Made by a program: the position numbers and the translations under genes. Positions 24,994 through 33,385 of a stretch of 51,193 bases of DNA are shown here, one piece after another. Origin of the DNA: Alkalihalobacillus bogoriensis ATCC BAA-922 (GTDB taxonomy: Bacteria > Bacillota > Bacilli > Bacillales > Bacillaceae_F); assembly GCF_000621445.1 (NCBI RefSeq), contig NZ_JHYI01000035.1, positions 1 to 51,193 of the forward strand, in the 5' to 3' direction. The first letter of the stretch is position 1. Each line of letters begins with the position of its first letter. A model generated the notes under the pieces. The model searched no databases. It was not told where the DNA came from and was given only the letters and a program-made list of their open reading frames with translations.

Positions 24994-25027
24994 AAAAGAA
25001 AAAGCCAGCGGTTGCGAATCCGCCAGC
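24994..25027 (-). terminator. terminator of the primase/helicase gene
   Basis: On the minus strand GCTGGCGG pairs (two wobbles) with CCGCTGGC, followed by TTTTTCTTTTC. It lies 14 bp past the stop of the gene at 25042-27405. Confidence 0.8.
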
Positions 25028-25041
25028 TTTACTCTTTATAT

Positions 25042-27405
25042 TTATGATGATTGCTGTAATAGATCACCAACAAAATAAATCATTTGCCCCTTATCTGGAC
25101 ACTTGATCTGATTTTCTTTAAAGAAACCTTCTTGCTCAAGTTCATTTAAGATTTTTTTAAAATTACTTGCACAATATATTCCTAATTTGTCCCTCACTTC
25201 CTTTTTCCTTATTTCTTCTCTTCCTTCTTTTTTCTTCTGCAATAAAACCGCTTTCGCCTTTTCTTTATTTGTGTTCGTTCTTTTCTTCTTTTCACGTTGC
25301 ACTTGGATTTCATCTCTTATCAATTGAATGTTCGGAAACTGATTTACGAGCATTTGTAGTACATTTTCATTGTTCATAAAAACGATGAAGTTTGAATTTA
25401 ATCGGTTGCTACGGTTCACTCGCTTCAAAGCTTGATAGATTTCCCCAGCTACAATCGAATCACGCACTTTCGTAAAATCATCTGCTGAAAATAGTTCTCC
25501 ATCCTTAATTCCTTCCCCCTTGAAAAACAGATAATCGAGTACATAGGATGGAAAATCAAAGTAAGGTGTCTTCAAAATGACCGCATGTTGATAATCTTTA
25601 TACGTGTTAACACCAACCAAGTTCCCAAAATAATCGACAGCAGAGTGATTTTCTAATTCAACAAATCCTAATTTAGGTTTTTGATTTACTTTTACAGGCT
25701 CATCAGTGTATTCCATAGCTAATTGGATTTCATAATCAGCTTTTCTTTCCTTATCTGTTATAAACAATGTTTTTTCCTTATGATTAAGATCAAGTCGGTT
25801 TAAGACTGTTTCAAAAAATTTCTTCTTTTTAGAAAGGGATGTTTTGCTTGTGTTTCCTTTGTAGTAGTAAAAAGTGGAGCTGGAATAGTCGTAGTATTTT
25901 GGTTGCAGTACTACGTGGAAAAGTGGGGAAAGTTCGTAGCGTTTTTCAAATTCAGCATTGGCATCTAAGATGATGTTATTTTTTAACAGTTTATATTCAA
26001 TATCATGATTGAACGTATGAAAGCCCGATTGATAATACATACAGCCATTTTCTATAATATGGAGAAGGTTTTCTAAGGAAGTTTTTAATTTGGGATTGTT
26101 GGGAGCACTTTGGAGGCAGTCTTTAATGAGAGCTTGATATTCGAGGTGTTTTTCTTTATTAAAGCGAATTAAAGGGATTTTTGTTTTATAATTCTTTTCA
26201 TCTTGATAGGATTGTAAAAGCATTTTTAAATCATATGCCATACTTTCTATCTCTGCTTGATTTTTGAACAAATGAGCATTTGACCAAATTGTTCCGAAAT
26301 CCCGAAAAGATACACTTAATCTTTCTACTAAATGAGGAAATTCGTCTATGATGAGTACATCTCTGTCTTTAATGAAGTTGCTATGAAGCCCTCTGCAAAT
26401 TTGCTGATACATTTTATGCGTAATCACCAAAATCGGTAATTTTAAAATCTCATCAACTTCTTTATGATGCTTCTGATTCATTTTGCTGTTGATATAGCCA
26501 GCAATTTTCTTTTTAGAATAACGGTTAATCTCTTGAGCCGTTTTCTTCAATGCCCCAGCTTCATCGGCTAATTCCTTCGCAAACTTCTGAACAAAAAGCA
26601 CTCTTGCATCAGTTGTCATTACTAATTCAGCTAAATAAGCAAGGCCCCACCTCGTCTTTCCCGAACTCGCTTCATGATTGAATACCATAAAACGACTTGG
26701 ATCCCACAATGTTCTATTAAAGATTTGTTCCTTTAATTGGAGGAAATATGACTCCGAAGCACAATTTTTGAGGAAAGTATCGGATAGTACAATATCAGTA
26801 TCGGTTGACGTTACATTTTCTTGGTCTGTTTGAACGGGTAAAGGAGTAGTTGTATCAAGTTCGCTATACCATTGCTTTAAAGTGGCAATTTCGTGGGAGC
26901 AATCACTCTTAAGATCACAAAAACCATTAAGCGGAGTATTTTGGGTGAAGCGAAAATAGCAATCTTTCGTTTGTACGCTTATATCTTGTGTCGAGAATTC
27001 TTCTACACCCTCTTTGGCAATACATATTAAGTGAATATCATTGCCATCATGCGACACTTCTACATATGCCTTTCCCTTGAATTTATCAAGAACTTCAACG
27101 TATTGTTCTTTAATGCTCCCGTTTTGAACTGCATCTTTAATTGTGATTAGCACATACTTATCATTTTCAGTAATAACATAGCCAACGCCTTTATAAATTA
27201 ACGAAGAAGTGCTATGACCTATTGTCGTTATAGCTTCATTATAAGATTTCCAGAACATAGACTGATTAAATTTCTTCAATACCGCACCGCCTTTACTTGT
27301 ATACGGTACAAGTGTTTGATCGGCTTCGATCAAAGTGAGCCAGCGATTTTCTTGCTGAAGCTCAATAGGTACTTTGTTATAAAAGATTTGTTGTTTAGTA
27401 GACAT
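25042..27405 (-). CDS. primase-like/helicase replication protein, 787 aa
   Basis: The N-terminal region (ENRWLTL, PYTSKGGAVLKKF, WKSYNEAI, YKGVGYVITENDKYVLIT, then VEVSHDGNDIHLICIA) follows the order of archaeo-eukaryotic primase domains of plasmid and phage proteins. The expected acidic D-x-D triplet is replaced (YVLITIKD, about 84-91), so polymerase activity is doubtful. A second domain has Walker A EASSGKT (about 245-251) and Walker B DVLIIDEFPH, as in SF2-type helicases. The C-terminus is lysine-rich (EKKKRTNTNKEKAK) and ends with a possible winged helix. ATG 27405 is used (AAGGGAG upstream); 27483 is possible. It probably initiates or drives replication from the adjacent repeat region. 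Confidence 0.6.
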   Translation of the reverse strand: MSTKQQIFYNKVPIELQQENRWLTLIEADQTLVPYTSKGGAVLKKFNQSMFWKSYNEAITTIGHSTSSLIYKGVGYVITENDKYVLITIKDAVQNGSIKEQYVEVLDKFKGKAYVEVSHDGNDIHLICIAKEGVEEFSTQDISVQTKDCYFRFTQNTPLNGFCDLKSDCSHEIATLKQWYSELDTTTPLPVQTDQENVTSTDTDIVLSDTFLKNCASESYFLQLKEQIFNRTLWDPSRFMVFNHEASSGKTRWGLAYLAELVMTTDARVLFVQKFAKELADEAGALKKTAQEINRYSKKKIAGYINSKMNQKHHKEVDEILKLPILVITHKMYQQICRGLHSNFIKDRDVLIIDEFPHLVERLSVSFRDFGTIWSNAHLFKNQAEIESMAYDLKMLLQSYQDEKNYKTKIPLIRFNKEKHLEYQALIKDCLQSAPNNPKLKTSLENLLHIIENGCMYYQSGFHTFNHDIEYKLLKNNIILDANAEFEKRYELSPLFHVVLQPKYYDYSSSTFYYYKGNTSKTSLSKKKKFFETVLNRLDLNHKEKTLFITDKERKADYEIQLAMEYTDEPVKVNQKPKLGFVELENHSAVDYFGNLVGVNTYKDYQHAVILKTPYFDFPSYVLDYLFFKGEGIKDGELFSADDFTKVRDSIVAGEIYQALKRVNRSNRLNSNFIVFMNNENVLQMLVNQFPNIQLIRDEIQVQREKKKRTNTNKEKAKAVLLQKKKEGREEIRKKEVRDKLGIYCASNFKKILNELEQEGFFKENQIKCPDKGQMIYFVGDLLQQSS

Positions 27406-27537
27406 AGAAAGAATATCTCCCTTCATAATTTTTTTATTATGATAAGAGATTTTCAACTCATTGTCAATGACTATATGCAACAATCATATAAATGTTGTTT
27501 TTAGTGTGTGACACTTTAGTTCTCATGTTTTAATATA

Positions 27538-28254
27538 CTAAAATGATACGATAGCATTGTACTTCGCAATAAACGTAATTTGATTATGTTCTTTTTTCGC
27601 TAACCACTCCTCATTACCTAATGTGAAAACAATTAGTTCATCGTTAATGTCTAAAAGTTTACTTCCTTTTTGCTTTACTTGCTCATTAAGTGCTCCTACC
27701 ACTTCTTCTCCACTAAGATCACTTTGTTCTAATATAACTGTGATATTAAAAATGAGAGTTTTTGTTTGAAAGGCTACTTCAACAGTATCCACGTAACGCT
27801 TCTGGATATTGTGAAGTTGCTGTATATGATATAGAAGCGGGGATAAATCTTCAAAACTAACGTCTTTCCTTGCGATATTAAATATGGTATGGATTATGCT
27901 AATGATGATTTCCTGCTCCTCTTTATTTATTAACCTATCACCCTCTGGCATTATAACTTTGTGTAGCCGTATCAATTCAGCAATTGTAAATTCAGCTTCT
28001 TCATTATAGTCAGCAATTAAGTTTTCATAGTTAAACGCTCGAAACACTTCATTTATGTCCAGGTTCAGTGCTGAACTCAACGCACAAACGATAGCAAAAG
28101 ATGGATTTTGTTGCTCACCCGACTCCAATCTGTTAATATAAGAAGCATTTAGCGAAACGCCTAACTCATTAAATATGACTTTAGATAATTTCGCAAGTGA
28201 TAATCCTTGGTTATTCCTTTCTCTTTTAATTATCAAGCCAAACTCATTTTCCAT
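27538..28254 (-). CDS. XRE-family transcriptional regulator, 238 aa
   Basis: Residues 5-65 form a helix-turn-helix of the Cro/C1 type (GLIIKRERNNQGLSLAKLSK, then VSLNASYINRLESGEQQNPS, then VCALSSALNLDINEVFRAF). The rest is helical and may bind a ligand or dimerise. It is encoded just upstream of the primase-like gene on the same strand and probably controls copy number or replication genes. A second, shorter XRE protein is encoded at 47.7 kb. Confidence 0.85.
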   Translation of the reverse strand: MENEFGLIIKRERNNQGLSLAKLSKVIFNELGVSLNASYINRLESGEQQNPSFAIVCALSSALNLDINEVFRAFNYENLIADYNEEAEFTIAELIRLHKVIMPEGDRLINKEEQEIIISIIHTIFNIARKDVSFEDLSPLLYHIQQLHNIQKRYVDTVEVAFQTKTLIFNITVILEQSDLSGEEVVGALNEQVKQKGSKLLDINDELIVFTLGNEEWLAKKEHNQITFIAKYNAIVSF

Positions 28255-28369
28255 TTAAAGTTCCCCCTTTATTGCTTGTGTGCAATGTTTTCCTTATTAT
28301 ATCAAATCCCAAAATTCCTTGCTCCTTTAACTATATCTTTTGTTTACTATATTTTGCTATTAAATTAAA

Positions 28370-28401
28370 AGGAGTTAGTCCTATTAACCGAACTAACTCC
28401 T
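28370..28401 (-). terminator. rho-independent terminator
   Basis: AGGAGTTAGT/ACTAACTCCT stem followed by TTTTAATTT on the minus strand, about 20 bp downstream of the lipoprotein gene. Confidence 0.75.
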
Positions 28402-28423
28402 CCTTCTTTATATACTACTATCT

Positions 28424-29053
28424 CTATTGACCATAATACTGCTCGCCATGCTTCTCGATATCCATTGTTAAATAACGGTCATTGTCGATAATATAGTCCG
28501 TAATATGCCTGATATCATTCTCGTAATCTTTTAAGAATACAGCATAGCCATACGGCTCACCCTCTGCCCCGTTATACGCAATATCTAAGTCATGCACAAT
28601 ACGGTACGCTTTCTCTAAGGCAACGCTGTCCTGATTGTATCTTGCTATAATAAGCAGTTTTTGAATGTGTTCAATATCACGATGAAGATCCATGTCTGGA
28701 ATTTTGCCAAACAACGCTACATTTTCAAAGATGTTTGGCTCTACGGTTTTCTCATACTTATCCCAATGGATATTGTCATACGTTCCCCAACCTTCTTCAC
28801 TAAATTGATTTTTAAGGTTCGTAATAAAGGCTGTCATTTCTTCAAATTGAAGAGGTTGGTTGGCAATATTGGCTTCGATCTCTAAGCCTTTTAAGGTTTC
28901 TTCGTCATATTCATACTCATCATAGATCGTATAGACTTTTTCTTCCTCTTGCTCTGCATTGGCTTGGGCGGATTGTTGATTAGAAGTACCACAACCTGTC
29001 ATAACCCCTCCTATCATAGCAAGTAATGTCAGATAGATCATATACTTTTTCAA
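28424..29053 (-). CDS. predicted lipoprotein, 209 aa
   Basis: From TTG 29053 (GAGGTG 6 nt upstream) the protein starts with KK, a hydrophobic stretch and a lipobox GVMTGC with Cys21 as the likely lipidated residue. A Gln/Glu-rich linker and a mainly helical acidic domain follow (HRDIEHIQKLLIIARYNQD, then KAYRIVHDLDIAYNGAEG). It should sit on the outer face of the membrane. An ATG at 29080 would bury the RBS in the gene. Plasmid-borne lipoproteins of this kind can act in surface exclusion or conjugation, but no conjugation genes are seen here. Confidence 0.7.
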   Translation of the reverse strand: MKKYMIYLTLLAMIGGVMTGCGTSNQQSAQANAEQEEEKVYTIYDEYEYDEETLKGLEIEANIANQPLQFEEMTAFITNLKNQFSEEGWGTYDNIHWDKYEKTVEPNIFENVALFGKIPDMDLHRDIEHIQKLLIIARYNQDSVALEKAYRIVHDLDIAYNGAEGEPYGYAVFLKDYENDIRHITDYIIDNDRYLTMDIEKHGEQYYGQ

Positions 29054-29116
29054 TTCAATCACCTCAAAAAAATATTTCATAGATATTTTAGGATAAAGTT
29101 ATCATTCTTTCAAATA

Positions 29117-29809
29117 TCATTTACTTTGCATATAAACTGTAATAATTTTTCCCATTAAAGCACAATCTGATTGGATGCCTAACTTATCGAAAGCTTCCTG
29201 GTAGTGTTGAAGCCATTCTATTAACTGAGTCGGCTTATAAGTTTGGTCATCTACAAAATTACATAGCACTAACCAAGTTGGTATATTCAATTTCTCGTTT
29301 AATAAGTACAAAAAGCTTAAGCGGTTTGCAAGCTGATAATATTCTTTTAACCAAACTTACTCCGAACCTGACGAACCGAAAGCAGTTTTCGTTTCATGGA
29401 TTGTCGTTTTAATTTTGTTAATACTATCGTCTGCTGTTGCTTTCATTTGTGAGTATGTTTCATTGACATGAGCCTTTGCTTCAACAAGAATAAGTCCTTT
29501 TCTATCATCTTTTCCATCTACTATCGCAATTCCATCCCAAACAGGTCCCCTTCTTGTCCAATACTGCCTTAATAGCTGTTCTTGTTTCTTTAACTCTACT
29601 TCGTCTTTGATTATTGTTTTGAGAAAGTCATCTTGATATTCATGGAAGTTATCATCTCTCAACGGTGATTTCCATTCAAAAATTAGCTCTTTATTGATGA
29701 AAGACAGTAACGATGGTGAAGCTTGCAAAACTGCTTTATTAAACTCTGTTCTATGTTCATTGACGTATTTTTGTAGTTGATATTGACTGCCTTTTTCAGC
29801 ATATATCAT
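29117..29809 (-). pseudogene. PD-(D/E)XK nuclease-like gene interrupted by TAA
   Basis: From ATG 29809 (GGAGG upstream) the frame runs to a TAA at 29357-29359. The same frame then continues without interruption as VWLKEYYQLANRLSFLYLLN to the natural stop at 29117, so a single sense codon has become TAA. The full product would be about 230 aa. D92 in VWDGIAIVDG and E110-A-K112 in LVEAKAHV make a PD-(D/E)XK nuclease-like core, and both lie before the stop. The fragment of about 150 aa may still be made; the C-terminal part would be lost. Confidence 0.75.
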
Positions 29810-29928
29810 TTTTAATACCTCCACTCGATTCCATAGCCCTACTAATACGAGATTAGTGATATAACTCCTTTTTTTATTTTTACTATTATTTATGACGTTT
29901 CATCAATATCCGATTAGCTACGACAAAA

Positions 29929-29961
29929 TTTGATATGAAATTTCTTATATTTCATATCAAA
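29929..29961. promoter_or_regulatory. inverted repeat upstream of parM, candidate parC/operator
   Basis: TTTGATATGAAAT and ATTTCATATCAAA are perfect 13-bp arms separated by 7 bp, ending 50 bp before the ParM-like gene start. Related half-sites (CATATGATA, TTTCAAATC) follow. In actin-type partition systems the adaptor protein binds repeats just upstream of parM, which act as both centromere and operator. Confidence 0.6.
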
Positions 29962-30010
29962 CTGCATATGATAGATTATTAAAATTTCAAATCGAAAGGA
30001 GAGATCTATA

Positions 30011-30991
30011 TTGAAAGAAACTGTTTTAATTGCCGTAGATGCAGGAAAGCACACTACTAAATCACAATTACTTCATGACGGCATCATTCACACTTGCATG
30101 TTCAGAACAAAGCTACAAGAGGTCAAAAACCTTGGAATTGAATTACAAGATGATTCGTATCACATTCACTACGATGACAAGGAGTATTTGCTGGGTAATA
30201 TGGTTAGTGAAGATTACAGTAATTTTGATCTCAACAAAGCTTCCCTTCCTCACAAACTTGCCATCTACACCACTATCATCTGCTTACTTCAAAAAGCAGG
30301 ATTAGAGCCCCATCAAGTCAATCTTCGTTTAGCTGTAAATATACCCATTAACTTTTATGCTGATTTAACATTTAAGGAAAGCTATAAAAACTTCATTGAA
30401 AACAACGGAAACCTCACCTTACTTTCAGTAAATGGAAAAACCTATAATTTCCGACTTTCTAATATTACAGTTTGCTTTGAGGGCATGGGAATTGTCTACG
30501 AAAAAATGGATGAATATGATAACAAGGACTTGCAGACGATTATCATTGATATTGGTGGTCTAAACGTTAATTATTGCACCTTTAATGGTATTCAACCTGT
30601 TTTTGACACGATGACTATCAGCAACATGGGCATTAACATTTTAAAAGGAAAGATCGGGAAGAGCCTTAGTGAAAGATTCGGGATAGCTCTGTCACAAAGC
30701 GACTTAGAAAGAATAATAAAGCAAGGGTATTTAACACACAAAGGTACTATTAACATGGAAAGTAAACAACTTATCGAGCAAATCAAGAAGGAACATTTCC
30801 AACAAATTATTCAATTTGCTCAGAGTAAAGGCTATACGTTTAACAATGCAGAAATCCAATTCTCTGGTGGTGGATCATTGCTATTAAAAAATTTAATTGA
30901 AAAGGAATTTTCAAGTGCGAGCATTGTTGTTAATCCCGTTTTTGCAAATGTGCGTAGTTTCTTGAAAATTTTGGAGGTTAAAAATGCGTAA
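30011..30991 (+). CDS. parM: ParM/StbA-like actin-fold plasmid segregation protein
   Basis: The 326-aa protein has the actin ATPase motifs in order: phosphate 1 (VLIAVDAGKHTTKSQ, residues 5-19), phosphate 2 (IIIDIGGLNVNYC, about 178-190) and the adenosine loop (IQFSGGGSLLLKNL, about 285-298). Such proteins polymerise to push plasmid copies apart. The start is TTG 30011 with AAAGGAGA upstream. The stop overlaps the start of the small adaptor gene by 1 nt (TAATG). The inverted repeat upstream is the likely centromere. Confidence 0.85.
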   Translation: MKETVLIAVDAGKHTTKSQLLHDGIIHTCMFRTKLQEVKNLGIELQDDSYHIHYDDKEYLLGNMVSEDYSNFDLNKASLPHKLAIYTTIICLLQKAGLEPHQVNLRLAVNIPINFYADLTFKESYKNFIENNGNLTLLSVNGKTYNFRLSNITVCFEGMGIVYEKMDEYDNKDLQTIIIDIGGLNVNYCTFNGIQPVFDTMTISNMGINILKGKIGKSLSERFGIALSQSDLERIIKQGYLTHKGTINMESKQLIEQIKKEHFQQIIQFAQSKGYTFNNAEIQFSGGGSLLLKNLIEKEFSSASIVVNPVFANVRSFLKILEVKNA

Positions 30992-31263
30992 TGGAGAGAA
31001 TTCGTTTTACAGTTAGCTTATTACCAGAGGATACTGACATTATTGCTCATTTGGAAAAAGTAAAAGAGCATAGCACTATTAGTTTATACGTCAGAAATTT
31101 AATTCGCCAAGACATTAGTAGAGGAAGTAAAAATTCGGATGATTTAGTAGATAAAGTGATTGAAAGGTTAAGAGCTAATCATAAAGTATCATTCAACGTG
31201 AACAAAAACCTTAAGCAAGAGATTAGCAAAAAGCAGATGGAACTAATCAATTCATTGTTTTAA
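30991..31263 (+). CDS. ParR-like DNA-binding adaptor of the partition system
   Basis: The product is 90 aa. The N-terminus RIRFTVSLLPEDTDIIAHLE then STISLYVRNLIRQDI looks like a ribbon-helix-helix fold, and the C-terminal part is basic and helical. Its position directly after the ParM-like gene, with overlapping stop and start (GTAATGG), marks it as the centromere-binding adaptor. GGAGG lies 13 nt upstream, a little far, so translation may depend on coupling. Confidence 0.7.
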   Translation: MERIRFTVSLLPEDTDIIAHLEKVKEHSTISLYVRNLIRQDISRGSKNSDDLVDKVIERLRANHKVSFNVNKNLKQEISKKQMELINSLF

Positions 31264-31306
31264 AAGGAATAGGGAGCAAATTTTCTGGCTCCCTATTCCT
31301 TTATTA
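31263..31306. terminator. bidirectional terminator between partition and BREX operons
   Basis: AAAGGAATAGGGAGC and GCTCCCTATTCCTTT are perfect 15-bp arms around an AT-rich loop. The structure lies between the convergent ParR-like and brxL genes and can end both transcripts. Confidence 0.9.
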
Positions 31307-31309
31307 TAT

Positions 31310-33367
31310 TCAGCTAACTCCCAATGCCTTAAACACCGCATCGGTTGGATCGGAGTAAAAAACAGGCTGTACCTTCACCAACAAATCAGGAGGTACGGTT
31401 TGAAAATCCACAACAGAAGATGCTGGTATTAACACCTTCTTTGCCCCTGCATCTACACATACTTGTAAAACGTTTGCGAACTCTTCTACTTTAGAGATCG
31501 TACCACCCACTGTCATGTTTCCAATCACGACCATGCTTTCTTGAACAGGCTTTTCTAATGCTCCTGAACATAGTCCTATTAACTCCGCAATCGCAAGTTC
31601 TTCAGTTAGTCCAATCCCTTGCAAGTCACTGATATGCATGAGATAATCTTTCGTTTTCGTGCTTATAGAATTGCTTATACTTTTACTATTCGCTGTAAAG
31701 TAGCGGAATGCTGTATCTAAGCTTTCTTTAGCCCCACGATGAGAGCCCACACCAGATTTATCAAACTTACCTGTACCACTTACCACTTGATTTTCAAGCT
31801 TATAGACACCAATCATTCCAGAATTACCATGACCTACAACATATACATGACCAGGTTTTCCCATACCTTCTGGAATCAACTTGCCTCCGCCTTGTTCTGG
31901 GACAGAAACATATTCTTCATTCATGGACTCTTTATCAATATACGAGAACATGACATCGTAAAACTCCATGCCACCTATTTTCTTTAACTGCTCTTTTACT
32001 CTCCGTCTTCCTTCAAGAGCATATTGCAATACTTCTTCAATATCATCTTTTGTGTACTCTCCATGTGGATACAAGAGCTTTACTAATCCAGAAACGGTTT
32101 TACGTACAGCTACCGTATCACGTTGGTTTAAGTTATTGCCCAACTTGTAATAGCGATCAATGGAATCAGCAAATGACCGTTTCCTCATCTCTCTAAAAAA
32201 TTCAGCGATATAATCCACGATAAAACCGTATTTATCGGTAAAAAAGTCGGGCCGCATTTTCGGGATTTCCCAACCAGGCAAGTAATAGTGCATACGATCA
32301 AAAAATGCAGTATCGTTCGCCATTTCTTCTGGAAACGGAGCAAATAAGTGAGAAGTTTTAATTAAAGAATCGACACTTTGGTTAATGTTGCCGACAAAAA
32401 CCATACTTGCAGAAGCTGTTTTCTCTTCCTTCCCTCTTGCAAATGATCCTGATGCCATGTAATCTTTCATAATTTGAATGCCATCTTTGTCCTTAAATTT
32501 AATACCCGCTACTTCATCAAACGCTACACAATCCCATAGCCCAACAAGCCCTATTTTTCTTGTAGACATATTATAGAAAAGGTTGGCTACCGATGACTGT
32601 CCGCCTGAAACGAGGATACTATTTGGTGATATCTCCTTATATACATGAGATTTCCCTGTTCCCCTCGGTCCTAATTCGCACATATTATAGTTGTTTTCAA
32701 CTAAAGGAACGAGCCTTAGTAGTAAGTGCCACTTAACCTTCTCTTCTATTTGCGTTGGCTCCATTCCTGTTGAACGAATGAGTACGTCAATCCACTCTTC
32801 TTTTGTAAAGTTCTTTCTACCTTCTATAATTTCAGAGAGATCCATGTTCGGCATTTGGATTGGCTTTAAGCTACTTACACTAAAAGGATTGGAGTTTTTT
32901 ACTTCTTCATCATAGAAGTAATCAATTTTAATCATGCACCAAATTCCACCTGCCAAAAGCTTGTCAAACTCTTTAACAAAATTAGAACCGATTGGTACAC
33001 CTTTTAACCCGAGGTTAGAGAACTCTGCTTCATACGTATCAATTTTAGCATTTAACGTAACCGTTACTTTATCGATAATGGAGTATTGTCCAAGCTCTTT
33101 TATTTTCGACTTAATTTTCTCAGCTTCATCAGGTCTTACATAGTTATCAGATAAAATCTTTTTAACTCGTTCTACCCCTTCTCGAATACTTTCCTCATCA
33201 TCCGTTGCACAGTACATCCCAAGAAGGTATTCCAAAACATAGACAGGGACATTGGCTCCCTCTTTAATAAGCTTTGTTAAATCTTTTCGAACTACACGCC
33301 CAGCAAAAACATCATTCAACTTTTTATCTAAGTCCGTTGTTGGTATATCCCTTACTTGCTCTTCCAT
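31310..33367 (-). CDS. brxL: BREX protein BrxL
   Basis: This 685-aa protein has Walker A GPRGTGKS (233-240) and Walker B LWDCVAFDEVAG (277-288), inside an AAA+ core. The C-terminus (GLTEELAIAELIGLCSGALE then VGGTISKVEEFANVL then AGAKKVLIPASS) matches the Lon-protease-like domain of BrxL. BrxL is described as a DNA-binding AAA+ motor rather than an active protease. It is the last gene of the operon, 18 bp after pglZ, with GGAGGGCTG before the ATG. It completes a type 1 BREX set. Confidence 0.95.
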   Translation of the reverse strand: MEEQVRDIPTTDLDKKLNDVFAGRVVRKDLTKLIKEGANVPVYVLEYLLGMYCATDDEESIREGVERVKKILSDNYVRPDEAEKIKSKIKELGQYSIIDKVTVTLNAKIDTYEAEFSNLGLKGVPIGSNFVKEFDKLLAGGIWCMIKIDYFYDEEVKNSNPFSVSSLKPIQMPNMDLSEIIEGRKNFTKEEWIDVLIRSTGMEPTQIEEKVKWHLLLRLVPLVENNYNMCELGPRGTGKSHVYKEISPNSILVSGGQSSVANLFYNMSTRKIGLVGLWDCVAFDEVAGIKFKDKDGIQIMKDYMASGSFARGKEEKTASASMVFVGNINQSVDSLIKTSHLFAPFPEEMANDTAFFDRMHYYLPGWEIPKMRPDFFTDKYGFIVDYIAEFFREMRKRSFADSIDRYYKLGNNLNQRDTVAVRKTVSGLVKLLYPHGEYTKDDIEEVLQYALEGRRRVKEQLKKIGGMEFYDVMFSYIDKESMNEEYVSVPEQGGGKLIPEGMGKPGHVYVVGHGNSGMIGVYKLENQVVSGTGKFDKSGVGSHRGAKESLDTAFRYFTANSKSISNSISTKTKDYLMHISDLQGIGLTEELAIAELIGLCSGALEKPVQESMVVIGNMTVGGTISKVEEFANVLQVCVDAGAKKVLIPASSVVDFQTVPPDLLVKVQPVFYSDPTDAVFKALGVS

Positions 33368-33385
33368 TCACAGCCCTCCTATCCC

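Larger units (their letters stand above)
23367..25041. other. repeat-rich non-coding region, candidate replication origin
   Basis: About 1.67 kb of AT-rich DNA with no convincing gene lies between two replication-type genes. It holds six copies of a TTTATACAACTTTT motif, about twelve ATAGAAG/ATAGGAG motifs in both orientations, several inverted repeats and one GC-rich GCGGCCGC at 23741-23748. A 73-codon frame at 23397-23618 lacks an RBS and is judged spurious. Iteron-like repeats beside replication genes suggest an origin of replication or a control region; this is an inference. Confidence 0.5.
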
